From positions 1 through 39,414 of the forward strand of contig PULR01000043.1 of NCBI GenBank assembly GCA_003551005.1: DNA of 39,414 nucleotides, given 5' to 3'. Shown here piece after piece: positions 7,730 through 17,511 of the stretch (positions are counted from its first letter, which is position 1; the number at the start of each line of letters is the position of its first letter). The stretch comes from Mollicutes bacterium (GTDB lineage: Bacteria; Bacillota_I; Bacilli_A; Izemoplasmatales; Izemoplasmataceae). The position numbers and the translations under genes are program-made. The notes under the pieces were generated by a model. It saw only the letters and a program-made list of their open reading frames with translations, had not been told where the DNA came from and made no database searches.

Positions 7730-8041
7730 TCAGCCGGTGATGATATTCGTGATCTGAACTTTCGTGTAAGGCTGTCTGTGGCCTTGCTTGCGGTGATAGT
7801 TCTTTTTGGGCTTGTACTTGTAGACGGTGATTTTGCGGGCTTTTCCTTGTTTAAGTACTTTGCCTTCGACTTTCGCCCCTTCGACGGTCGGGTTGCCGAT
7901 GACGGTCTTTTCGCCACCGAGCATCAATACATCGTCGAATGTCACCGTGTCGCCTTCATCTGCGTTTAAACGCTCAATGAAGAGTTCGTCGCCTTTCTCG
8001 GCGCGGAACTGCTTGCCGCCGGTCTCGAAGACTGCATACAT
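7730..8041 (-). CDS. rplU: 50S ribosomal protein L21
   Basis: Large-subunit protein that binds 23S rRNA. The 103 residues start [12 protein letters not shown] and end with the basic [12 protein letters not shown] block, both typical of L21, and the length is normal. The ribosome site is GAGGAGG, with the ATG at 8041. rpmA follows after 46 bases with no other gene between. A strong promoter and a leader of about 115 nt precede the gene. Confidence 0.97.
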   Translation of the reverse strand: MYAVFETGGKQFRAEKGDELFIERLNADEGDTVTFDDVLMLGGEKTVIGNPTVEGAKVEGKVLKQGKARKITVYKYKPKKNYHRKQGHRQPYTKVQITNIITG

Positions 8042-8157
8042 GTCGTGAGCACCTCCTCGTTATCAAGACTCGCCGTCGGGGTGGTGGCGGAGCCACGCTT
8101 GAACCCTTTCCGTGCGGTATGCTGCGGACATGCGTCGTAGACGTTGTCTTTACAGCT
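8042..8157 (-). ncRNA. 5' leader of rplU, possible L21 leader
   Basis: The promoter at 8164-8192 predicts a 5' end near 8157 and so an untranslated leader of about 115 nt. It contains a short hairpin GTGGC-TCC-GCCAC. Several Bacillota have a structured L21 leader at this place that is thought to mediate autoregulation. I could not confirm a match to that fold by eye, so the identity is inferred from position. Confidence 0.35.
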
Positions 8158-8163
8158 TTAATT

Positions 8164-8192
8164 ATTATACAGCAACAACCCTCGTTTGTAAA
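8164..8192 (-). promoter_or_regulatory. strong vegetative promoter of rplU-rpmA
   Basis: On the minus strand, -35 TTTACA (8192-8187), a 17-nt spacer, and -10 TATAAT (8169-8164). This is among the best housekeeping-type promoters in the window. It begins 13 bases beyond the stop of the membrane protein gene at 8205. Confidence 0.88.
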
Positions 8193-8204
8193 GGATGACC
8201 GTCC

Positions 8205-8999
8205 CTAATTATGGAGGCGGGAGAGGCGCCCGATGCAGGCGGGCGTCGCGGCCAAGAAAGCCACATAAAGCCAAAGCATTCCGAAGAGGGTCGAAGCGGC
8301 CAGCAGCCAGGCGTTCTCCGGCGTCACACCCTGTTCGACGATTCGTCTCAAGCGGTCGAAGGCGACCGTCAGGGCAAACGAGGCATAAAGCAGCGTCGCG
8401 ACGCCAACCATGATGTAGAGCGTCAACCGGAAAAATAGCAGCGCCTCTCCCATCATCGAGACCACGGGCAGCCCCAGTACAGCGGCGATCGCGGCCCCGA
8501 AAACAAGTGCGGCGAACACGTTGCCCAAACGGACGCCGGGGCTGATGAGGCGACTGCGATGGAGGGCCAGTTTCGCCACGAAGACACTGAAGACGAGGAT
8601 GGGGACCATCGGCAGCAGCATACTTCCGCTCACCATACCGAGCGTACCGAAGAGCACGCCGACGAAGCCGCCCTGGAGCACGATGGACATTTTCGAGAGA
8701 AACGCAGACCGCAGCTGCTCTTTGAATCCGCGGCGAAGCATGAACAAGGCGAGCATCTGAAGCAGGACGGCCACGAGGATGCCCACGGTGAGTGCGGCGA
8801 CGCCGCCTAGAATATCCTGCAGCCACAGATGCAGACGGCCGTAACCAGCGCCGGCGAGCATGCCCGCGACAAGAAACAGCCCGCTCCCGTAGGCGGCGTA
8901 CTGCAGAACCCTGTCCAGCTCCAGGTCGGTTTTGTCCGCTTCTGAAGCGCTGAACCGTTTCAAAAACGGGTTCATTTTGAAGAAATATTCGATCAGCAA
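8205..8999 (-). CDS. polytopic membrane protein, function unknown
   Basis: I do not recognise the family. The 264-residue product has about six to eight hydrophobic segments (for example LQYAAYGSGLFLVAGMLAG, LGGVAALTVGILVAVLLQML, GGFVGVLFGTLGMVSG, VFAALVFGAAIAAVLG and ASTLFGMLWLYVAFLAA). A soluble N-terminal stretch of about 35 residues is rich in charge (ASEADKTDLELDR). No catalytic motif was seen. The frame is open to 9065, but a TTG at 8999 has GGAGG 7 nt upstream while the ATG at 8975 has none, so TTG is chosen. A TATAAT at 9049-9054 lies suitably upstream. Its neighbours radC and rplU suggest nothing about its job. No terminator is visible before the rplU promoter. Confidence 0.7.
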   Translation of the reverse strand: MLIEYFFKMNPFLKRFSASEADKTDLELDRVLQYAAYGSGLFLVAGMLAGAGYGRLHLWLQDILGGVAALTVGILVAVLLQMLALFMLRRGFKEQLRSAFLSKMSIVLQGGFVGVLFGTLGMVSGSMLLPMVPILVFSVFVAKLALHRSRLISPGVRLGNVFAALVFGAAIAAVLGLPVVSMMGEALLFFRLTLYIMVGVATLLYASFALTVAFDRLRRIVEQGVTPENAWLLAASTLFGMLWLYVAFLAATPACIGRLSRLHN

Positions 9000-9048
9000 C
9001 CCAATCCCTCCGCTCGATGTTCGCAAAAACGTACACGGGCTCGTCCTC

Positions 9049-9054
9049 ATTATA
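9049..9054 (-). promoter_or_regulatory. -10 box for the membrane protein gene
   Basis: Reads TATAAT on the minus strand, with a weak TTTATC/TTTTAT-like -35 about 16-17 nt upstream. It lies in the short gap after radC and 50 nt before the TTG start at 8999. Confidence 0.45.
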
Positions 9055-9083
9055 CATGCTCGCAAGGAAGGATAAAACCCCGT

Positions 9084-9761
9084 TCACATCTCGCTGTGCT
9101 CGCGGAAGGAATAATAACGCCCTTTGCCGATGATGATATGATCCAGGATTCCGATGTCCATCAACCGGCCGTTCTCGACCATCATCCGGGTGATGCGCTT
9201 GTCGCTTTGAGAGGGGGTCGGATCGCCGGAGGGATGATTGTGCACCAGCACCACGCTCGCCGCGCTCAGCGACACCGCGTGCTTGAAAAGCTCCCGCGGA
9301 TGTACGAGCGCCGAGGTGAGCGAGCCGATGAACAGCAGCTCCTTGCGGATGAGCGCCCCCTTGGTGTCAAGATAAAGCGCGTAGAACATCTCCTGTGTAC
9401 GCATCTCCAGATCGCTCTTGAGGTATTCGTACACTTTCTCGGGTGAAAGCAGCTGCACGTGCTTCGGGAAGGTCTCGGTGTGCAGACGCTTGCCGAGCTC
9501 CAGGGCGGCGAGCAGCTGGATGGCCTTCGCCGTCCCGATGCCCTTCATCCTTGTCAATGTCTCGACGGGGACCTGGGAAAGACCCTTGAGGGTCGGATGG
9601 GCGACGGTGATCGCCCGGGCGAGTTCAAGAACGCTTTGCTGCGGGCTGCCGGTACGCAGCACAATGGCGATGAGCTCCGCCGTTGAGAGCGCCTCCCGAC
9701 CGTAAGTCAGGAACCGCTCCCGTGGCCGTTCACTGTAAGGCATCTCCCGGATAAGGAACAT
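9084..9761 (-). CDS. radC: RadC family JAB-domain protein
   Basis: RadC proteins carry a JAMM/MPN-type metal site; their exact role in DNA metabolism is unsettled. The 225 residues have the usual order: an N-terminal helical UPF0758 part (MPYSERPRERFLTYG), a helix-hairpin-helix segment (LTRMKGIGTAKAIQLLAALELG), and a C-terminal JAB domain with the metal motif HNHPSGDPTPSQSD. The frame is open from a GTG at 9770, but the ATG at 9761 has GAGGTG at proper spacing. The gene lies 28 bases after mutY and is probably co-transcribed with it. Confidence 0.95.
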   Translation of the reverse strand: MFLIREMPYSERPRERFLTYGREALSTAELIAIVLRTGSPQQSVLELARAITVAHPTLKGLSQVPVETLTRMKGIGTAKAIQLLAALELGKRLHTETFPKHVQLLSPEKVYEYLKSDLEMRTQEMFYALYLDTKGALIRKELLFIGSLTSALVHPRELFKHAVSLSAASVVLVHNHPSGDPTPSQSDKRITRMMVENGRLMDIGILDHIIIGKGRYYSFREHSEM

Positions 9762-9789
9762 GGTCAGCACCTCGCTTCATAAACATCGT

Positions 9790-10836
9790 TCACGCAAAGG
9801 TGCCGTTTTGCTTTTGGAACAGCTCGAGGACTTTGCTGTGGGCCCGCGGTATGGCTGTCCCGCTTGATCCAGGCTGTTTCAGGTGATGCTCGCCGCCTTG
9901 TCCGAACACTTGATGGACTTTCAACAGCCATTGTTTGTGGCTGAAGGTGTGCCGCACATTCCCTAGATGCTCGTGAGATCCAACCCGCACCTCATAATCC
10001 TGTGCGAACGCAGCCAGCGCCTGCTTCAGTGTTCCGCCGTATTGGGGGAGTCCATCCAGCCCTCCCAGCAATCCGGATTCCGGACGCCGCATGAATAGAA
10101 AACGCCGGCCGTCGCCATAAATGAAGACATGATAGGTTTCAACGGGTTTGGATTTTCTTTTGGGTCTGCGCGGCAAGGTCCGCTGAATGCCTTGTTCGTA
10201 TGCGAAGCAACAGTCGCGCAGCGGACATTTTTCGCAAGCAGGATCCGGCCGGCAGATCAAAGCGCCAAGTTCCATCATGCCCTGGGTGAAATCCGATGGC
10301 ACTTCATGGACGATGGCGTCGGTGAGCACGGATTCAATCCGCTTGCGTTCGGAAACTTTCGTCGGGTCGGCGTCATAGGCGAGCACGCGACACATGACCC
10401 GCATCACATTGCCATCGACGGCCGGAGACGGCCTTTCAAATGCAATGGAGCGGATGGCGGCCGCGGTGTAGCGCCCCACGCCCTTGAGGGTCAGGAGCTC
10501 CTCAAAATCTTCTGGAAACGCGCCGCCGTGGATCTCGACAACATGTCGGGCCGCTTCATGAAGATGTCGAGCACGGTTGTAATACCCCAGCCCCTCCCAG
10601 AGCTTCAGCACCGTTTCCCGATCGGCCGCGGCCAATGCGTGGACATCAGGGAAACGCTCGATGAAGCGCTCGTAATAGGGGAGCATGGTCGTGACCTGCG
10701 TCTGCTGGAGCATCAATTCACTGATGAAGATCCGGTAGGGGTCCTTCGTCTTTCGAAACGGCAGCTCGCGCCGGTGTTCGCGATACCACCCGCAGAGCCT
10801 ATGGGCGAAGCCTTCGGGGTCTTTTAAACGTTTCAC
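9790..10836 (-). CDS. mutY: A/G-specific adenine glycosylase
   Basis: Base-excision repair enzyme removing adenine opposite 8-oxoguanine. The 348 residues include catalytic Glu40 (SELMLQQT), helix-hairpin-helix LKGVGRYTAAA (118-128) and catalytic Asp141 (AVDGNV). The iron-sulfur cysteines are Cys194, Cys200, Cys203 and Cys209. A C-terminal MutT-like domain contains the FSHKQW motif. Spacing between the first two cysteines is 5 residues rather than the usual 6. The start is a GTG at 10836 with GAGG 7 nt upstream; the longer frame to 10866 has no ribosome site. It is divergent from ptsI and followed closely by radC. Confidence 0.95.
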   Translation of the reverse strand: MKRLKDPEGFAHRLCGWYREHRRELPFRKTKDPYRIFISELMLQQTQVTTMLPYYERFIERFPDVHALAAADRETVLKLWEGLGYYNRARHLHEAARHVVEIHGGAFPEDFEELLTLKGVGRYTAAAIRSIAFERPSPAVDGNVMRVMCRVLAYDADPTKVSERKRIESVLTDAIVHEVPSDFTQGMMELGALICRPDPACEKCPLRDCCFAYEQGIQRTLPRRPKRKSKPVETYHVFIYGDGRRFLFMRRPESGLLGGLDGLPQYGGTLKQALAAFAQDYEVRVGSHEHLGNVRHTFSHKQWLLKVHQVFGQGGEHHLKQPGSSGTAIPRAHSKVLELFQKQNGTFA

Positions 10837-10876
10837 GTTGTCACCTCTTCTTCTTTGCGCCGACAAGGGCTTATGC

Positions 10877-10905
10877 TTTGCACCCGAGGGGAGCTATGCT
10901 AAAAT
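10877..10905 (+). promoter_or_regulatory. promoter of ptsI
   Basis: -35 TTTGCA (10877-10882), a 17-nt spacer, and -10 TAAAAT (10900-10905) preceded by TGC, which makes an extended -10. It lies 30 nt before the ptsI start, in the gap to the divergent mutY. Confidence 0.65.
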
Positions 10906-10934
10906 GGATTTGAGATTATTCAAGGAGGCGGTTC

Positions 10935-12656
10935 ATGATGATTAAAGGTAAAACGGCGAGCGAAGGTTATGCCGTCGGGAAAGCCATCCGACTGGAAAAA
11001 GAGACGATCCGTGCCGAAAAACAAGGCTGTGACTCAATCGAAGCCTGCCTGAAAGCGTTCCGTGAAGCTTTAGAGAAAAGCCGTGAAGAGATCAAAACCA
11101 TCCAGAAGCAGGCCGAGGACCGTCTGGGCAGTGAACAGGCGGAGATCTTCGGCGCGCACCTCGAGATGCTCGACGACCCCGAGATCCGCAAGCAGGTCGA
11201 AGCGATGATCGAGAACGACCAGGTGACGGCGGCCTACGCCTACCAGACCATCACCGACCAATACATCCAGATGTTCGAGCAGATGGAGGACGAATACTTC
11301 CGCGGCCGGGCGGCCGACATCAAGGATATTCAGCAACGCGTGCTCGCGCATCTGCTCGGCAAGGAAGTCAAGGACCTCTCGCTGCTCGAAGAGGATACGA
11401 TTGTCGTCGCGAAAGACCTCACACCGAGCGATACGGCCGGACTGGACCTTGATAAGGTGAAGGGATTCATCACCGAGAGCGGCGGGCGCACCTCGCACAC
11501 GGCGATTATCGCCCGGGCGCTCGGACTGCCGGCCATTGTCGGGGCCAACGGCGCGCTTGAAGCCATCGAGGACAATCAGCGGGTGTTCTTGAACGCCTCC
11601 GACAACGAAATTGTCGTCGACCCCGGCAAGAAGACGCTGGAGCGCGCGCGCTCCCTCGTCAGGGAACAGGAAAAGGAGCGAGAGCGTTTGAAGGCCTATG
11701 CCGACCGCAAGACAAAGACGATGAACGGCAAGGGGATCCCGCTCTATGCCAACATCGGCTCCGACAAGGAGCTCGACCCCGTCCTCGAAAACGGCGCCGA
11801 GGGCGTCGGACTCTTCCGCACGGAATTCCTATTCATGGACCAGCCCGCCATGCCCGATGAAGAACGACAAATCCAAGCGTACGAGCGGGTCTTTGAAAAG
11901 CTTTCGCCGGTGATTGTCCGCACGCTCGACATCGGCGGCGACAAGGATCTTCCCTATCTCGAGCAGCCAAAGGAGGCGAATCCCTTTCTCGGACGACGCG
12001 CCATCCGCCTCACCCTCGAAGAGGAATCGCTCTTTCAGACGCAGCTCAGGGCATTGCTGCGGGCGGCGAGGAATCAACGCGACGTGCGCATCATGTTCCC
12101 CATGGTGGCGACCGAAAAAGAGCTGGACGCCGCCCTTGAGGCGCTTGAGCGAGCGCGCCGATCGCTTGATGAGGAAGGATACGAATATCAGACCAATATC
12201 AAAGTCGGTATCATGATTGAAATTCCCGCAGCCGCCCTCAACGCCCGGCGGCTCGCCGAAAAGGTCCATTTCTTCAGCATCGGCACCAACGATCTAATCC
12301 AGTATCTTTTCGCCGCCGACCGCATGAACGAATCCGTCGCCTACCTCTATCAACCGCTTGATACGACGCTGCTGAGGCTGATCAAGCACGTCGTCGATGA
12401 AGCGCACGCAGAACAGACCGAGGTCGGCGTCTGCGGTGAAATTGCCGGCGACCTCGACGCCGCGCTGCTGCTTGCCGGCATCGGCGTCGACGAGCTTTCC
12501 ATGTCGCCCGCCTCGATCCTCAGAATCCGCGAGGCCCTCGCCCGCATTGATTCCACGGATCTCGAACGTCTCTCCGACGCCGTGCTGGCCGAACACTCCC
12601 CGCAGACGGCCAAGGAAATCGTGCAGGCCTTCCGGCGCAAGCATCTCGAAGGGTGA
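10935..12656 (+). CDS. ptsI: PTS enzyme I (PEP-protein phosphotransferase)
   Basis: Transfers phosphate from PEP to HPr at the head of the sugar phosphotransferase system in the cytosol. The 573 residues have the N-terminal HPr-binding domain, the phospho-histidine site GGRTSHTAIIARAL with His188, the PEP-binding barrel with GADKDLPYL-like and FRTEFLF motifs, and the late VCGEIAGD motif with Cys500. AAGGAGG at 10922-10928 precedes the ATG. It is a single-gene plus-strand unit with its own promoter and terminator. The HPr gene is not next to it but about 7.4 kb away on the opposite strand, unlike the usual ptsHI operon. Confidence 0.98.
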   Translation: MMIKGKTASEGYAVGKAIRLEKETIRAEKQGCDSIEACLKAFREALEKSREEIKTIQKQAEDRLGSEQAEIFGAHLEMLDDPEIRKQVEAMIENDQVTAAYAYQTITDQYIQMFEQMEDEYFRGRAADIKDIQQRVLAHLLGKEVKDLSLLEEDTIVVAKDLTPSDTAGLDLDKVKGFITESGGRTSHTAIIARALGLPAIVGANGALEAIEDNQRVFLNASDNEIVVDPGKKTLERARSLVREQEKERERLKAYADRKTKTMNGKGIPLYANIGSDKELDPVLENGAEGVGLFRTEFLFMDQPAMPDEERQIQAYERVFEKLSPVIVRTLDIGGDKDLPYLEQPKEANPFLGRRAIRLTLEEESLFQTQLRALLRAARNQRDVRIMFPMVATEKELDAALEALERARRSLDEEGYEYQTNIKVGIMIEIPAAALNARRLAEKVHFFSIGTNDLIQYLFAADRMNESVAYLYQPLDTTLLRLIKHVVDEAHAEQTEVGVCGEIAGDLDAALLLAGIGVDELSMSPASILRIREALARIDSTDLERLSDAVLAEHSPQTAKEIVQAFRRKHLEG

Positions 12657-12676
12657 GAGGCTGCCGCTATAGAGAG

Positions 12677-12704
12677 GACGCGCTGTCAAGACGGCGCGTC
12701 TTTT

Positions 12705-12706
<2 letters not shown>
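12677..12706 (+). terminator. terminator of ptsI
   Basis: GACGCGC (12677-12683) and GCGCGTC (12694-12700) form a 7-bp GC stem with a 10-base loop, followed by six T. It overlaps the end of the convergent folC by two bases. Confidence 0.9.
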
Positions 12707-13974
<1,268 letters not shown>

Positions 13975-13982
<8 letters not shown>

Positions 13983-16581
13983 CGTTCTTCAGTTCCTCGA
14001 TCCGGCGTTCGACCTGTTGTTTCTCCTTCTGGTAGCGCTCTAGCTTGCGCTTTTCCTCGTCGACCTTCTCGCGCGGAGCCTTCTCGACGAAATTCTTGTT
14101 GGCGAGCATCTTCTCCGCGCGGGCGATCTCGCTCTCGAGCCGTTCGCGCTCCGCCTGCTGCCGCTTGAGCTCGGCGTCGAGGTCGACGACGTCGCCGAGG
14201 GGGATGTGCAGCGTGAAACGGGCATCCACATAGCTGAGCGCCTTCGCGTCCAAGGAGACCTCGCGGCTGATATTAAAGCTGCCGGGGTTCGTGAAGCGTT
14301 CGATCAAGGGTCGCTCTCGACTGAGCAGATCTTCCGTCTTCTGATCGCAGGCAATGTGCAGATCGATGGGTTGCTGGTTGGAGACGTTGTATTCGTTGCG
14401 CACGTTCCGCACGCGGGTGATCAGGGTGCGGAGGGTCTCGAAGTCATCCTCGGCCGCTTGATCGTCGAAGGACGGATCCGCCTGCGGCCAGGGGCTGATC
14501 ATGATCGATTCGGCCTCGCGCAGGGGGAGTTTCTGATAAATCTCCTCGGTGACGAACGGCATGAACGGATGCAGCATCTTCAGCACCGCGCGCCACACAT
14601 GCAGCAACACCGCCCGTGTGCGGGATGCATCCTCGCCGCCCGCGGAAAGGGGACGTTTGGCGATCTCGACATACCAGGCCGCGACCTCCTCCCAGCTGAA
14701 CTTGTACAAGGCGCGGGCGACCTCGCCGAATTCAAAGGCGTCGAGGAGGCGGTTGACCTCCCGGATGGTGCGCTGCAGCCTGGAGAGGATCCAGCGGTCG
14801 CTGAGCGTCAGCTGCTCGGGGTCAAAAGCTGTGTCCGATTCATCCATTCCGGCGACGTGCATCAGGGTGAAACGGGAGATGTTCCAGAGCTTGTTGATGA
14901 AATTCCAGCTCGCGTCGACTTTCTCCATCTCGAAGCGGAGATCCTGTCCCGGCGCGGAGGCGGTCGTGAGGAAATACCGGAGGGTGTCGATGCCGTGGCT
15001 CTCCTTGATGTCCATCGGATCGACGCCGTTGCCTAGCGACTTGCTCATCTTGCGTCCCTCCGCGTCGCGGATGAGCCCGTGGATGAGCACATGCTTGAAT
15101 GGTGTGCGCCCGGTGAACTCGAGCCCCTGGAAGATCATCCTCGCGACCCAGAAGAAGATGATGTCGTAGCCGGTGACCATCGTCTGTGTCGGATAATAGC
15201 GTCTGTATTCGGCTTTTTCTTCGGGCCAGCCCAGGGTCGAGAACGGCCACAGCGCCGAGGAGAACCAGGTGTCGAGGACATCCTCGTCCTGCACGTAGCC
15301 TTCCGGCGGGTTCTCGCCGACGTAGACGTCGTCGTCGGGGCCGTAGTAGGCGGGGATGCGGTGCCCCCACCACAGCTGGCGGCTGATGCACCAGTCCTGC
15401 ACTTCCTCCATCCAGCGACGGAACGTCTTCTCGAAGCGCGGGGGGATGAATTCCGCGGTGGACTGCTCGAGCGCCTGCTCTGCGAGCGGCTCCATGTGGA
15501 CGAACCATTGTTTCGAAAGCCGCGGTTCGACCTGGACGCCGGTGCGTTCGCTGTGGCCGACGTTGTGCACGTGCGTCTCGACCTTCGTGAGCAGACCCGA
15601 GGCTTCAAGATCCTCGACGACGCGACGGCGGCATTCGAAACGGTCAAGACCCGCATAGGGGCCGGCGAGGTCGTTCATGGTGCCGTCCTCCTCCATGCAC
15701 AGGGGCATCTCTAGTCCATGCCGCTCCCCGACCTCGAAGTCGTTCGGGTCGTGTGCGGGGGTGACCTTGACGGCGCCGGTGCCGAACTCTCGGTCGACGT
15801 AGGCATCGGCGATGACGGGGATCGTGCGCTCAGTGCCCGGGATGTAGACGTGCTTGCCGATGTAGGGGCGCCGCGCCTCATCCTCGGGATGCACCATCAG
15901 CGCCGTGTCGCCGAACATGGTCTCCGGACGCGTGGTCGCGATCAGCAGATGCCCTTCTCCCTCGGAAAGTTCGTATTTGAAGTAATAGAGGCGCCCGTCG
16001 ACCTCCTCGTAGTCGACTTCGATGTTCGAAAGCGCCGTGCGGGCTTCGACATCCCAGTGGATGATGCGTTCCTTCCGGTAGACGAGACCTTTCTCATACA
16101 GCCGGATGAAGACTTCACGCACGGCCCGGCTCAACCCTTCATCGAGGGTGAAACGTTCCTTGTCGTAATCCACGCTGAGGCCGAGTGCGGCCCATTGCTG
16201 GCGGATCAGCTTTGCGTATTCATCCTTCCAGGCCCAGGCCTCTTCGAGAAACGCCCCGCGTCCCATCGCCCGCGGGTCGTCGCCGCGTTCACGGATGCGC
16301 GCGTCGATCTTCGACTGGGTGGCGATGCCCGCGTGATCCATGCCGGGCAGATACAGCGCGTCGTAGCCTTCCATGCGCTTCTTGCGGATGATGAGGTCCT
16401 GCAGGGCATTGTCCCAGGCATGCCCGAGATGCAGGCTGCCGGTGACATTCGGGGGCGGGATGACAATCGTGTAGGGTTCCTTGTCCTCGTCGTCGCCGCT
16501 TTTGAAGAATCCTTTCTGTTTCCACCATGCATAGGTGTCGGCCTCGACGGCCTTGTGGTCGTACTTCTTCGCCATGTCCAT
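13975..16581 (-). CDS. valS: valyl-tRNA synthetase
   Basis: Charges tRNA-Val. The 869-residue class I enzyme has HLGH (51-54) in its HIGH motif, KMSKS at 511-515, an editing domain between them (ATTRPETMFGDTA near 215-227), and an anticodon-binding region. The C-terminal coiled-coil arm (about 805-869) is the usual tRNA-binding arm of ValRS. The start is the ATG at 16581 with AAGGAG 8 nt upstream; an in-frame GTG at 16590 is not favoured. Expression is controlled by the T-box leader just upstream. Confidence 0.98.
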
Positions 16582-16623
16582 GCGTCTCACTCCTTCGGTC
16601 TTCGTCCGTGGTGGTTTTGAAAT

Positions 16624-16849
16624 AAAAAACGCCCTCAGAGACTAAGGGCGACTTCATCGCGGTACCACCTTACTTCCGGCTTCTCAGCCGGCGCTTGACA
16701 CGTTAACGCCGTGCTACGGGATGGGCTACTGCGCTTTTCACCGATCCGACTCGGGAGCGACCTTCGACGGGTCCGCCTGCCGGTTTTCAGCACCACCGGC
16801 TCTCTTGGAGGCTGTGCCGTCTACTCTTCTCCGTCCTCGTGTTACTGTA
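16624..16849 (-). promoter_or_regulatory. T-box leader (valine) controlling valS
   Basis: A tRNA-sensing transcription attenuator. On the minus strand the T-box core AAGGTGGTACCGCG is at 16671-16658. It is followed by the terminator stem CGCCCT...AGGGCG (16650-16630) and a T-run (16629-16624). Upstream, a Stem I begins near 16840 and includes an AGTA motif. On the 3' side of the stem that ends in CCGTC is a loop GAAGGTCGC containing GTC at 16761-16759, the predicted specifier codon for valine. Uncharged tRNA-Val should stabilise the antiterminator and let valS-folC be transcribed. Confidence 0.95.
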
Positions 16850-16878
16850 AGTCTACCATAACGCTGCGCGGTTTTCAA
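16850..16878 (-). promoter_or_regulatory. promoter of the valS T-box transcript
   Basis: On the minus strand, -35 TTGAAA (16878-16873), a 17-nt spacer, and -10 TAGACT (16855-16850) preceded by TGG. The -35 overlaps the last codons of ysxC. Confidence 0.75.
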
Positions 16879-17465
16879 CGTTGCTTTTCTGGTTGCGCCG
16901 CATTTGTGAGACCGAGCAGTTCTAACAGCTTGTGGCGGTTCAGGCCGTCCTTTGAATAGAGCACCACATCCTCGGCGGCCGGGAACACGCGCCGCAGCTT
17001 GTCTGCATGCTGCTTGCGGCGGCCTTTGGCGATTTTGTCGGCCTTGGTCGCCACCAGGGTGAACGTGACGCCACCATCCTCGAGATAGCGTCCCATGAGC
17101 CGGTCGTCCTCGGTGGGCTCATGACGGCAATCCACAAGCAGGAAGGCGTGTCTGAGGACGCCGCGCAGGGCGAGGTAGTTCTCGACCATCTCGCCGTGCT
17201 GTGCGCGCTCAAGCTTGCTTTGGCGTGCATAGCCATACCCCGGGGCGTCGACGAGGTGGAAACGCTGCGCCACACGATAGAAGTTCAAGGTCCGCGTGCG
17301 GCCCGGCGTCTTTGATATGCGTGCGATTCGGCGGTTGAGAAGCGTATTGATGAAGGTGCTTTTTCCCACGTTGCTGCGGCCGAGCAACAAATATTCATCT
17401 AAAGCGTCCTCGGGGAAGTCTTCCGGATCGACGGCGGTGAGGGGCCCTTCAACGGGTATGGACAT
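16875..17465 (-). CDS. ysxC: ribosome biogenesis GTPase YsxC/EngB
   Basis: Small GTPase for 50S assembly, conserved next to lonA in Bacillus. The 196 residues have the P-loop GRSNVGKST, the G2 threonine region TPGRTRTLNF, the G3 motif DAPGYGYA, the G4 motif TKADK and the G5-like LYSKDG. The start is the ATG at 17465 with AAGGAG 7 nt upstream; the longer frame to 17495 runs into the lon terminator hairpin. Its start codon lies only 20 nt beyond that terminator, leaving no room for its own promoter, so expression must come from readthrough or from a promoter inside lon. Confidence 0.95.
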   Translation of the reverse strand: MSIPVEGPLTAVDPEDFPEDALDEYLLLGRSNVGKSTFINTLLNRRIARISKTPGRTRTLNFYRVAQRFHLVDAPGYGYARQSKLERAQHGEMVENYLALRGVLRHAFLLVDCRHEPTEDDRLMGRYLEDGGVTFTLVATKADKIAKGRRKQHADKLRRVFPAAEDVVLYSKDGLNRHKLLELLGLTNAAQPEKQR

Positions 17466-17485
17466 CGTCTGTCTCCTTTCCGGAG

Positions 17486-17511
17486 AAAAAGGCAATCCGT
17501 GGGATTGCCTT
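17486..17511 (-). terminator. terminator overlapping the lon stop codon
   Basis: AAGGCAATCC and GGATTGCCTT form a perfect 10-bp stem with a 3-base loop (17489-17511), followed on the minus strand by a run of T (to 17486). The lon stop codon lies inside the stem. The ysxC ribosome site follows directly. Confidence 0.8.

Noticed and set aside
8209-9087. A long second reading frame (292 codons) over the membrane protein gene
   Set aside because: It is arginine-rich with no recognisable fold and no ribosome site, while the overlapping frame encodes a hydrophobic protein with a good start. GC-rich DNA makes such shadow frames common.
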